The position numbers and the translations under genes were made by a program. The notes under the pieces were generated by a model that was not told where the DNA came from, ran no database searches, and saw only the letters and a list, made by a program, of their open reading frames with translations. Source: Erythrobacter sp. KY5 (GTDB lineage Bacteria; Pseudomonadota; Alphaproteobacteria; Sphingomonadales; Sphingomonadaceae). Taken from it: a DNA stretch of 64,000 nt. Positions 44,049-51,714 of this stretch are shown here, piece after piece. Location: the NCBI RefSeq assembly GCF_003264115.1, contig NZ_CP021912.1, positions 3,021,001 through 3,085,000 on the forward strand. Direction: 5' to 3'. Within the stretch, counting starts at the first letter, position 1; the number at the start of each line of letters is the position of its first letter.

Positions 44049-44315
44049 TTGGCGAAAGAAGAGCTTATTACGATGGAGGGTGAGATCAACGAGATCCTGC
44101 CCGATGGCCGCTTCGGCGTCACCCTGGATAATGAGCATCGTCTGATCTGCTACACCGCAGGCAAGATGCGTCGCTACCGTATCCGATCGGTCGTTGGAGA
44201 CCGCGTACATGTCGAATTGACGCCATACGATCTGACCAAAGGCCGGATCGTCTTTCGCGAACGAACACCCGGGCAAGGCCCCGGCGGTGCTCGCAAACGC
44301 GGATACAGGCGCTGA
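44049..44315 (+). CDS. infA: Translation initiation factor IF-1, with basic C-terminal tail
   Basis: 88 residues from TTG at 44049, 7 nt after AAGGA; the usual first residues MAKEEL are encoded only from this codon. The OB-fold sequence is complete: [37 protein letters not shown] and [15 protein letters not shown]-1 binds the 30S A-site region and helps IF-2 and IF-3 during initiation. Standard bacterial IF-1 is about 72 residues; this one adds a Gly/Arg-rich tail ([15 protein letters not shown]). It may be a second copy beside a canonical infA elsewhere, because it stands apart from any ribosomal or maf gene. The non-ATG start and long leader suggest translational control. Confidence 0.93.
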   Translation: MAKEELITMEGEINEILPDGRFGVTLDNEHRLICYTAGKMRRYRIRSVVGDRVHVELTPYDLTKGRIVFRERTPGQGPGGARKRGYRR

Positions 44316-44361
44316 CACTTTAGAATAAGGCGGCGGGCAGAACCTGCCGGATACAACACCA

Positions 44362-44514
44362 ATGAATACGATGAATTTGCGCGATGCTTCGCGCCCCAAA
44401 CTTTCTCTGCGCTATGGGGCTATCCCTGCACAGGGCGCGGATCATGACCAGTCACATTCCAGCCACATGGCGACCGCTGAATTGCGACGCCTTGTCGCGG
44501 CGATGATCGACTGA
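44362..44514 (+). CDS. Small hypothetical protein (50 aa)
   Basis: An open frame from the ATG at 44362 to TGA at 44512-44514 begins MNTMNLRDASRPKLSLRYG, has a His/Ser-rich middle and ends AELRRLVAAMID. There is no signal or membrane segment. The ribosome site is weak. It lies between infA and two other small genes on the same strand, all without recognised family, so this may be one small-protein transcript. Low certainty. Confidence 0.35.
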   Translation: MNTMNLRDASRPKLSLRYGAIPAQGADHDQSHSSHMATAELRRLVAAMID

Positions 44515-44571
44515 GCAGCACCATAATCTGCGGCCATGCATCAGCATTCCCGCCATAGCAGGAGAACTGAC

Positions 44572-44790
44572 ATGGACCTGAACCATCAATATGCCGAGCA
44601 CCAGCGCGCCCTTATGGGTGCAGACGGTGCCGCAAACGATGGTGACCGCCTGGCCAAACTTGCCAAGGCATCACACATCGCTGGTCGTATCAGCGATTTC
44701 CAGCATGGGCTCGGCGCTGCCGCAGCCTGTGCCTGGAGCAAAGCCCAATTTGCGAGTCAGAGGACCATCGGCGATGTCAAAGAATTATGA
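44572..44790 (+). CDS. Small hypothetical protein (72 aa)
   Basis: The ATG at 44572 follows AGGAGAACTGAC, a strong ribosome site; a longer frame from 44536 has none. The product (MDLNHQYAEHQRALMGADGA and on) is soluble, mixed-charge and mostly helical, with one AAAACAW segment. Its 3' end overlaps the next small gene by 17 bp in another frame, suggesting cotranslation. No family is recognised. Confidence 0.65.
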   Translation: MDLNHQYAEHQRALMGADGAANDGDRLAKLAKASHIAGRISDFQHGLGAAAACAWSKAQFASQRTIGDVKEL

Positions 44791-45019
44791 ATTCCAAATG
44801 GCCCGCGCCGACGAAGCCGCAGTCGAGGCCAGCGAAGCCTCGCTCGATAACGTGAAGCAACGAGCGCTGCGCTCTGAAGCGGCGTGGCGCAACATGGCCA
44901 ACCTCACTATGAAAATGGACAAGGAGCGCGAAAAAGCGCGTCTTGAACGCGAGCGACTTCAAACCGAACCGCAGGGCGATGATCAATCCATGCCAGGTCA
45001 TGATTTGGCCAAGGTATAA
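44774..45019 (+). CDS. Small coiled-coil hypothetical protein (81 aa)
   Basis: From the ATG at 44774. The product starts MSKNYEFQMARADEAA and contains a long charged helix rich in Glu, Lys and Arg (MKMDKEREKARLERERLQ), probably a coiled coil. It overlaps the preceding gene by 17 bp in a different frame. No family is recognised. The next gene is the HWE-type kinase 63 bp downstream. Confidence 0.6.
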   Translation: MSKNYEFQMARADEAAVEASEASLDNVKQRALRSEAAWRNMANLTMKMDKEREKARLERERLQTEPQGDDQSMPGHDLAKV

Positions 45020-45082
45020 TCAAGACTTCTTGCGACTCTTCCAGTAGTTGGTAGGCACGCGTTCTGAAGGGAAGAGTCTGCC

Positions 45083-46279
45083 GTGGAGCGTTTGCCAAAT
45101 AATGAGGACCCGGCAGTCCTCACCACCCCTTTGCCCTATGAGCAAGTTCTGGAAATCTGGCGCCGTCAGCAAGAACTTCTTGGCCGTGTGGCACTCGGGG
45201 GGGACCGTAAAGCCATCCTTTCCGATATTGTCCGTCTGGCCGAAAGTCAGACCGGAGACGAGATGCTCGCTTCGGTTCTTCTGTTGTCGGAAGATGGCAA
45301 ACGGCTGGAGATTGGCGGCGCGCCAAGTCTGCCTGCCGAATACAATGCTGCCATCGAAGGAATGGAAATCGGTCGAGGGGAGGACCCGTGCGCTACAGCC
45401 GCCGCTACAGGTGAGTCCATTTTTGTTGCGGACCTCGCAACCGACCCGCTCTGGCAGAATTTTCGCGAACTGGCTCTTTCGCATGGTCTGGCAGCATGCT
45501 GGTCTGTCCCGATCAAAGCGAGCGACGGCAGCGTTCTTGGTACCTTCGCGAATTATTATCGCGAGCCGCACGAACCGTCTCGTCTCGACCGCGAAATCAT
45601 CGAGGTGCTTGCGCTTACGACCTCCATCGCTCTTGAGCGAATGAATCTGGAGCGGATGCGACAACATGCCGAAGAAGCCAAGGCACTCGTGCTTGAAGAG
45701 CTGCAGCATCGCGTCAAGAACGCGTTCGCGCTCGCGCAGAGCCTGATCAGCCTGAATGTGCGAGGCGCTGCCACTCCTCAGGACCTGGCTGATAAGGTCA
45801 ATGGCAAACTGCGCGCTCTGGCATCGGCGCAGGATCTTATCATCGTGCGTGACGCGTCAGGTCGATCCGATGAGATGACGTCGATCCGCACGCTGCTAGC
45901 GACTATCCTTGGGCCACTGGGCTTTGGCGATGCGGCAAACCGCATAAGCCTCAGCGGCAGTGACCAGACGGTCGATGCGCAATCGCTCTCCGGGCTCGCC
46001 ATGATTTTCCATGAACTGGCCACCAACGCGACCAAATATGGCGCCCTCAAGGATGCAAGCGGCACGGTTTCGATCGAGTGGCAGACAACGCCCGAAGGAT
46101 TGAAGATCGAGTGGGCTGAAACGGGCGGCCCCCCGGCACAAGCCCCGGAAAGCCAGAGCTTTGGCACGCGCCTTGTCGCCACGACGATCCGGCAGCTGGG
46201 CGCGAGCATCGATCATGACTGGCAGGGTGACGGGCTGCGCGTCACGATTGTCCTGCCTCGCACCTCGGTCACCGTATAG
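45083..46279 (+). CDS. GAF-domain sensor histidine kinase of the HWE/HisKA_2 type
   Basis: 398 residues from GTG at 45083, after GAAGGGAAG. The GAF-like sensor at about 40-185 contains GRGEDPCATAAATGESIFVADL, where the Cys-Ala-Thr is typical of GAF domains before HWE kinases. A short coiled linker leads to the H-box EELQHRVKNAFALAQSL with His209. The ATPase domain has HELATNATKYGAL (N-box) and WAETGGPP, and ends GLRVTIVLP. There is no membrane segment, so it is cytoplasmic. The convergent receiver-only regulator at 46293 is a likely partner, because HWE kinases often signal to single-domain regulators. The ligand or light input of the GAF domain is unknown. Confidence 0.9.
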   Translation: MERLPNNEDPAVLTTPLPYEQVLEIWRRQQELLGRVALGGDRKAILSDIVRLAESQTGDEMLASVLLLSEDGKRLEIGGAPSLPAEYNAAIEGMEIGRGEDPCATAAATGESIFVADLATDPLWQNFRELALSHGLAACWSVPIKASDGSVLGTFANYYREPHEPSRLDREIIEVLALTTSIALERMNLERMRQHAEEAKALVLEELQHRVKNAFALAQSLISLNVRGAATPQDLADKVNGKLRALASAQDLIIVRDASGRSDEMTSIRTLLATILGPLGFGDAANRISLSGSDQTVDAQSLSGLAMIFHELATNATKYGALKDASGTVSIEWQTTPEGLKIEWAETGGPPAQAPESQSFGTRLVATTIRQLGASIDHDWQGDGLRVTIVLPRTSVTV

Positions 46280-46292
46280 GTCAGCAACGCCT

Positions 46293-46667
46293 TCAGTCGG
46301 GTTTGGCCAAAATCTCCTGTATCGCGGCGTGAACCGCCGAAGGCGAATACGGTTTCGTGCAGAACCGCGAACCTTGCGGTAACGAGCCCGGGTCTGGCGA
46401 CGCCTTGCCGGATGTGACGATAATGCCGATCCCGGGCCAGGTTTGCGACACCTCATTTGCCAGCATCACCCCGTCGGTATCTCCGGGCATGTCGATGTCA
46501 GTGAAAAGGACATCAACCTTCTCGGCATCCGCCAGCGCGCTCAGGGCTTCACGCCCGCTTGAAGCTTCAAGCGCGACATACCCTTCGGCGCTGAGTTGAT
46601 CGACGACGTCCATTCGAATGAGAACCTCGTCCTCTACGACGAGGATAACGGCGTTGCTCAAATGCAT
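46293..46667 (-). CDS. Single-domain response regulator (CheY-like)
   Basis: 124 residues from the ATG at 46667, with AAGGA about 13 nt upstream; another ATG at 46715 would add 16 residues and the frame is open to 46814. Acidic residues EDE (near 12-14), phospho-Asp in DVLFTDIDMPGDTDG, Thr/Ser in VTSGK and Lys in FCTKPYSP complete the receiver. There is no output domain. This FTDIDMPG variety is common next to HWE kinases in alphaproteobacteria and may act as a phosphate sink or protein-contact switch. It converges with the kinase at 45083, leaving a 13-bp gap. Confidence 0.87.
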   Translation of the reverse strand: MHLSNAVILVVEDEVLIRMDVVDQLSAEGYVALEASSGREALSALADAEKVDVLFTDIDMPGDTDGVMLANEVSQTWPGIGIIVTSGKASPDPGSLPQGSRFCTKPYSPSAVHAAIQEILAKPD

Positions 46668-46837
46668 CTGGACTACATCCTTCGAGGATTGCCCCTCCGC
46701 CTTTTGGAACGACATCTTACTAACGTCGTCAAACGCCCTCATGTTCCATTTGATGCAATTGTCTCGAATTCGTCCCTGCCGGGTGACTATCGAAAGCGAT
46801 GAGGGACGCGCCACCCTGCGGCCATAGACCTGAGTTT

Positions 46838-46853
46838 GGGATGGGTGGCGGAG
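46838..46853. repeat. Left copy of 16-bp direct repeat (att-like)
   Basis: GGGATGGGTGGCGGAG is identical to 55930-55945, where it forms the 3' end of tRNA-Ser plus 8 flanking bases. Same orientation, 9.1 kb apart. Confidence 0.6.
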
Positions 46854-46968
46854 AGGATAGTCAGCTCCAATCCGTCTCTGCGCAATAAACCGTCGTTGAT
46901 CCGTAACCTGCAGCTTTTACCTATGGCTGAGAAAACATACGCGTAAACGATCGACGAAGGAGCCAACC

Positions 46969-47391
46969 TTGCGTGATGCTAACACAAGACTCATCTATAC
47001 GAGTTTGGTCCCTGATGATCCCGAAGGGCTTGGTCCTGAACAGGTGTACAGCTGGTTTGCAGCTTACTTCGCCGGAACCCAGTCCATGGGCGCCGATCAA
47101 TGGTATTCGGCATTCGCGTCGGACGCCCGTGTCGATGATCCTGTCGGCACGCCTATCAAACGAACACCTGATCAAACTAGGGCGATGGGAAATGGTTTTC
47201 TCGAGCCTTTCCGCAAGATTGGCCTGTAGAAGTTCGTTCACGTCGTGGGCAACGAAGCGGTCGCCAAATGGCAGGGCCGTGGGATAACCAAAGACGGCCA
47301 TGAGGTGACGCTCGACGGCGTTAATCTCTTTACGCTTAACAATGATGGCAAAATCAGCGAGCTGCGCGCGTTCTTCTCTCCGCCAGGTTGA
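46969..47391 (+). pseudogene. SnoaL/NTF2-like protein interrupted by an in-frame TAG
   Basis: A TTG start at 46969 follows GAAGGAG. The first 86 codons encode an NTF2-like start (YSWFAAYFAGTQSMGADQWYSAFASDARVDDPVG). TAG at 47227-47229 then interrupts. The same frame continues KFVHVVGNEAVAKWQGRG and GVNLFTLNNDGKISELRAFFSP to TGA at 47389-47391, completing the beta-sheet of the fold. The total would be 140 residues, normal for SnoaL-like polyketide cyclase/ketosteroid-isomerase relatives. Translation from the part before TAG would give half a fold. It is either a pseudogene or a readthrough gene. It lies just inside the left end of the island. Confidence 0.75.
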
Positions 47392-47733
47392 TGGCGTCTG
47401 TTCTTGGGCCGTGGAGGGAAATCAAGCCTAGCAGAATCCAGCTGTTGCGTACTCGCCAATGTTTTGAACAGCACGTCAATGTCGCCCTCGTCCGTGCAGC
47501 TACAGAAACCACCGTTTACCGCAGCTTCGCAGCGCGCGACTGAAAGATCTTTGCAAGCGGGATTGAAGACCTTGACATTTAGCGCCACTTTCAAGCTACC
47601 GCCAAGGATGCCAATACCAAGATAGCGACCGATCTGGCTGCCTTCATCCACCATCGGCCGGCCCATAAGGGCGAAGCTCGACCTAATCTATCTGTCGTCT
47701 CTATCCCGGTCTGCCTTGGCCTTAGCGGTTGCT
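47392..47733. other. Intergenic region, no confident gene
   Basis: Between the SnoaL-like remnant (plus) and the hydrolase gene (minus). A minus-strand frame at 47238-47666 has a fairly protein-like, Cys-containing middle (EAAVNGGFCSCTDEGDIDV) but runs antisense into the SnoaL frame and lacks a clear ribosome site, so I do not call it. No terminator hairpin is evident after the hydrolase stop. Confidence 0.4.
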
Positions 47734-48804
47734 TTAGTGCTCGTTGCGGACGCTAGTTGAGATGCATTCAATCGCAGTTTCGAATACATTGTGAAGTTTG
47801 CCCGTATTCCCAGAGAAGACGTCGTGCCCTGCGTTCTCGATCGCAACAATGCTTGCAAGATCCCACTGATCGAAGCCTGAGTTTTGGGGGTCATTTTCAC
47901 CGATGATGAAGCTTGGACATTGAGAATTCAGCATCTCATCTAGTGGAGTGGTGTCGCGTTCAACTGCAAACGCCTCAAGGTGCCGAATCGGTTGAATGAG
48001 GCGGGTCCCAACGAATTGCTCAGGCTCGGAATCTGGGCTACGATAAATGTACGCTGTCGCAAACTCACGGGACAATTCTTCACTCGAGCGAATGGTCTTG
48101 AAGTGACTGACGGCATATGAGATTCCGAGCATCACCGGGGATATCGCCAAAAAGTCTAGATTTAGGTCTTTGTACGTCCGCATGTAGTGAAAAACTATCG
48201 CGGCCCCTAAGCTCTCACCTATAACTAGAGGCTCGCAGGCACAGCGTTGTCTGTAGTAAGATAATGCGTTTCTGAGGTCGCGAGCTGCTAGGTCAATCTC
48301 GTTTTCTTGCAAGTTTGTTCTGAAACGCGACCCCCAATATCCAATAGATGCAAACAGATAGCCGCGCGAATGAAAATAGGAAAAAGCATCTGACCTGTAA
48401 TCCGCCGCGTATGCAAAAGGGGGCAAATCGGTCCCCCCGCTAAGATGGATCACCACTTTGTCCGCTTCGATTGATCCGGCGACTAATGACTCGATCGAAG
48501 GGACAGACGCCCAATCATTGGCATCAATCCTATTCAATCTGAATTCTAGCCCGTTTTCTTCCCAAGCGCTGCAAACCGATGAGTTTAATGACCCTGGCGC
48601 TTCGCTCGTCAAGCAGTTTGACCAGTCTTTCGCAGCTCTGTTGAATTCACGCAGGCTGTGCGAGCCAAGTCTTGCCTCAAGTTCGCTCATAGTTTTTTCT
48701 GAAACACCGCAGCACTCCGCACTGTCAACGCAAGATGAAAGGAGGAGTGCTGCGAGCACTCCTCCACATTTGAGCTTCGAAATGAATTGATTTGAAGCTG
48801 GCAT
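47734..48804 (-). CDS. Lipoprotein alpha/beta hydrolase in the peptide-export operon
   Basis: 356 residues with a lipoprotein signal ending LLLSSC (Cys25), so it is membrane-anchored in the periplasm. It is hydrolase-like: VVIHLSGGTDLPPFA as oxyanion region (about 117-131), nucleophile elbow GESLGAA and late His in AGHDVFSG. Six further cysteines in the N-terminal half suggest disulfides. It starts 8 bp after the GG-leader precursor and is surely cotranscribed with it. It could process, modify or give protection against the exported protein. None of these can be chosen from sequence. Codons are AT-richer than in flanking genes. No close family is recognised. Confidence 0.75.
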   Translation of the reverse strand: MPASNQFISKLKCGGVLAALLLSSCVDSAECCGVSEKTMSELEARLGSHSLREFNRAAKDWSNCLTSEAPGSLNSSVCSAWEENGLEFRLNRIDANDWASVPSIESLVAGSIEADKVVIHLSGGTDLPPFAYAADYRSDAFSYFHSRGYLFASIGYWGSRFRTNLQENEIDLAARDLRNALSYYRQRCACEPLVIGESLGAAIVFHYMRTYKDLNLDFLAISPVMLGISYAVSHFKTIRSSEELSREFATAYIYRSPDSEPEQFVGTRLIQPIRHLEAFAVERDTTPLDEMLNSQCPSFIIGENDPQNSGFDQWDLASIVAIENAGHDVFSGNTGKLHNVFETAIECISTSVRNEH

Positions 48805-48812
48805 CGGGTGGC

Positions 48813-49403
48813 TTACCAGCCAGGCGAAGTCTGAGTAAGCTCAAAGCTAATCGAACCGCCATCACTCGATGACATTGAAAGCGTGAGTGCTGAACTCCCA
48901 CTCGTGCTCGATCCGCTATTCATGCCTAGCCTCGTGTTTTCGACGTAAGTTACGAATTGGTAGGTGTCTGAGGTGAAGATGTTATCGGTAACAGCCCAAA
49001 GATAACCCTTGCCATCTGGCCCAATGTTTGCCGCAAACTTGCTGTCACCAATGTTACCGACAACCATAATCTGGTTTTCTTGGTCAGGGAATTGGTTTTC
49101 AACAAATGCTTTGAAGTCATCGGTATCCGAGTCGAAAAGACCAGCTGGCTGCCACTCGTCATCGTCTGGGAATTCTTCATTGGTTCCCTCCATCATGTCG
49201 ATCATCATCTGGATGGCACTGGCTTGCTGCATATTTTGAAGGCCTATCAGATCCATACCACTTAGACCGCCAGACCTGGGGCCAGTCACCGTGATAGTGT
49301 TTCCGGTAACAACGATGTCTGCACCTCCACAGACAGCCATCAGTTCCGCATTGCTGAGAGTCCTGAAGCCACTGTCTTTTTCAATTACGTTCGATTGAAG
49401 CAT
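48813..49403 (-). CDS. Double-glycine leader protein, probable substrate of the adjacent exporter (196 aa)
   Basis: Residues 1-27 form a classical double-glycine leader (FRTLSNAELMAVCGG), with cleavage predicted after Gly27. The mature part would be 169 residues. It begins ADIVVTGNTITVTG, continues with a Met/Gln-rich segment and an acidic stretch (EEFPDDDEWQ), then a sheet-like region and a Ser/Gly-rich end (NSGSSTSGSSALTLSMSSS). That is much longer than a bacteriocin, and there is no Cys after the leader, so lanthionine or disulfide chemistry is not expected. The gene sits 64 bp after the C39-ABC exporter and 8 bp before the lipoprotein hydrolase. Role unknown: a toxin, adhesin or signalling protein are all possible. 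Confidence 0.8.
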   Translation of the reverse strand: MLQSNVIEKDSGFRTLSNAELMAVCGGADIVVTGNTITVTGPRSGGLSGMDLIGLQNMQQASAIQMMIDMMEGTNEEFPDDDEWQPAGLFDSDTDDFKAFVENQFPDQENQIMVVGNIGDSKFAANIGPDGKGYLWAVTDNIFTSDTYQFVTYVENTRLGMNSGSSTSGSSALTLSMSSSDGGSISFELTQTSPGW

Positions 49404-49467
49404 GTGCGTTTCCCTTAGTTTCCGCGCCTTCTTGACCTAACCGAGGTGGCGCGGAGTTTAACCTCGG

Positions 49468-51714
49468 CTAGCTCCTGACGTCGGTTGGGCCCTCTCCGTC
49501 TCCACCTGTTGGATAAATCTCCATCGCTCGCGATTTGTTTCGCTCGGCCATCTCGATCAGCATGGCTCTACTTTCTGCTTCCGCTCGCAAGACGGCTTCT
49601 TTGTCGACCGCCTGGCCGGCCGAGACCTCGTATACCTTCTCAGCTGCCTCCAAAGTCGCAGGACGATGCGCGACTGCGATGCGAGTAATGCTCAACGACT
49701 TGAGGGTTTCGAGGATTTTGCTTTCATTCTCGGCGTCGAGATTTGCGGTTCCCTCATCAAGGATGAGGACGCTGGGATCAGGATAAAGTGCACGGGCCAG
49801 CAATACCCGCTGCAGCTGGCCTCCTGAGAGGACAGAACCCATATCACCGACAAGAGTTTCGTAGCCCATCGGCATCGCTTCGATCTCGGAGACGATCTGG
49901 GCCATTCGGGCAACCTCTCGAACCCGTCTCATGTCAATCTCGGGGTCGAAGAATGCAATGTTCTCTGCGAGCGAACCGGCATAGAGCGTATCGCCCTGAG
50001 CGACCGATCCAATGGCACGACGATAGTGCGCTTTCCGGCATGACGATATGGGGCGTTCGCCCAATCGAACCACGCCATTGGTTGGCTCAAACAGGCCTGT
50101 CAAAACCTTCATTAAGGTGGTCTTTCCGCCACCCGATGGGCCTGTCATGGCAATAAACTCGCCAGGTCCGATTTTCAGGTTGATCCCCCGAAGAACCAAG
50201 GGTTCATTTGTCCCGTATCGATAGCACACGCCATCCAGCACGAGTGGTTTGGTGAAGTCTGGGTCTTCATTGCTTTTCTCGACCTCTCCTTCTTCGAGCG
50301 GAGTGAGAGCAATGTCAGCAATGCGCGTGAGATGCACTTTGACAATCTGATAGTTGATCGCCTGTTCAGTCAGTCGCATTCCTGCATCCAGAAACTGTTG
50401 CTTGTAAGCCTGGAAAGCAAAGATCATGCCCACTGTGAGAACGCTATCGAACGCGAGGTTGATGGCGATGTAGACAAAGACCACACGCTCTGCGCCGATC
50501 ACAAACTGCCCCAGCGCATCGAATGCTGCCTGCAAGCGGCCGAGCTTCACTTGAGCGTTTACGGCATCAGCCTTGGTTCTTTGCCAGATACGCTGGCGAT
50601 TGCCTTCCTGGCCAAAGGCCTTGATCGCGGATATTCCCCGGACACTCTCAATAAAATTGGAGTTTTCTTTCGCCATCGTTGTGATGACGTCGAGGTTGCG
50701 AAGCTTGATCGACTGAAGGAATGCAAGCCGCAGGCCCACATATACTGCCAATGCTGTGCAAGCGACTCCACCAAGGATTGGCGAGTACACGAACATAAGT
50801 GCAAGCGTCAGGATCGCCATGAGTCCATCGATGAACGCTGCTATCATGCCTTGACTAATAAGTTGGCTGATTGGCTGCGTTGATCCAAAGCGTGAGATTA
50901 TGTCGCCAACGTGTCGCTTCTCGAAATAGTCAAGCGGCAGGCGCATCAGGTGCCTGAAGAGGTTCACAATTACTTGGTACGAGAGCGAATTTGAGAGTGT
51001 CACCAAGATCAATGACCTTAGCCAACTCGCAAGCAAGTTGACGATGACAAGACCGCCAAAACCCAGCGCCAACATGAAGAGCAAGTCGCTATCGAACGCT
51101 GGAAAGACGGTGTCGATTGAAATCTGAAGGAAAAAGGGTGTAGCAAGAACAACCAGTTGCATCACCAGCGAGTGCAAGACGATCTGCCGGATCGTGCCCC
51201 ATAACCCGGTCATCTTCGACCAAAGTTGAGTAATGCCGAGCTGCTTGCGCTCAATCCTCGGTTTAAAGCCTTCTGATCGCAACAATTCGAGAGCAACACC
51301 GGTCCATTGCCGCGACACCTCGTCCTCGCTCATTACCAAAGAGCCGCGAGCCGGATCGTGAATGTGGTAGCGTTTTCCTCGGACACTGCCAGTGATTGCA
51401 GTGAGAACCACGAAGTGATTGAGATTCCAATGAAGGATCGCAGGCATCGAAAGATGCGGCATATCCTCAATCTCACCCCGCAAGGGACTTGTATTGAAGC
51501 CGATGTCCTCGGCGACCTGCATTACTTGCTTAAGGTTCGCGCCCTTTAAGCTCATGCCATATCGCTGGCGCATTGCGATCAAGTCTGTCTTGAATCCGTA
51601 AAAGCCCGCAACCATTGCGAGACACGCAAGAGCGCACTCGCTTGCTTCCCCTTGCGCAATCTAGGGTGTGCGCTGACGCCCGGAAAACTCGACAAGATCA
51701 AGAGGACTGTTCAT
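49468..51714 (-). CDS. C39-peptidase ABC exporter (PCAT) with in-frame TAG at codon 18
   Basis: Read from the ATG at 51714, the gene is 748 residues with TAG at 51661-51663 (codon 18). Without readthrough the first available start is ATG34 (51615), giving 715 residues. The skipped part holds the catalytic Cys27 of the C39 peptidase (EASECALACLAM). His in NHFVVLTAI and Asp in HDPARGS lie after the TAG. A six-helix transmembrane domain (about 185-450) is followed by the ATPase: Walker A GPSGGGKTT, signature LSGGQLQR, Walker B LILDEGTANLD, switch VAHRPAT. PCATs cut GG leaders while exporting the peptide. The start overlaps the HlyD stop (TGATG), which fixes the true 5' end before the TAG. Confidence 0.85.
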
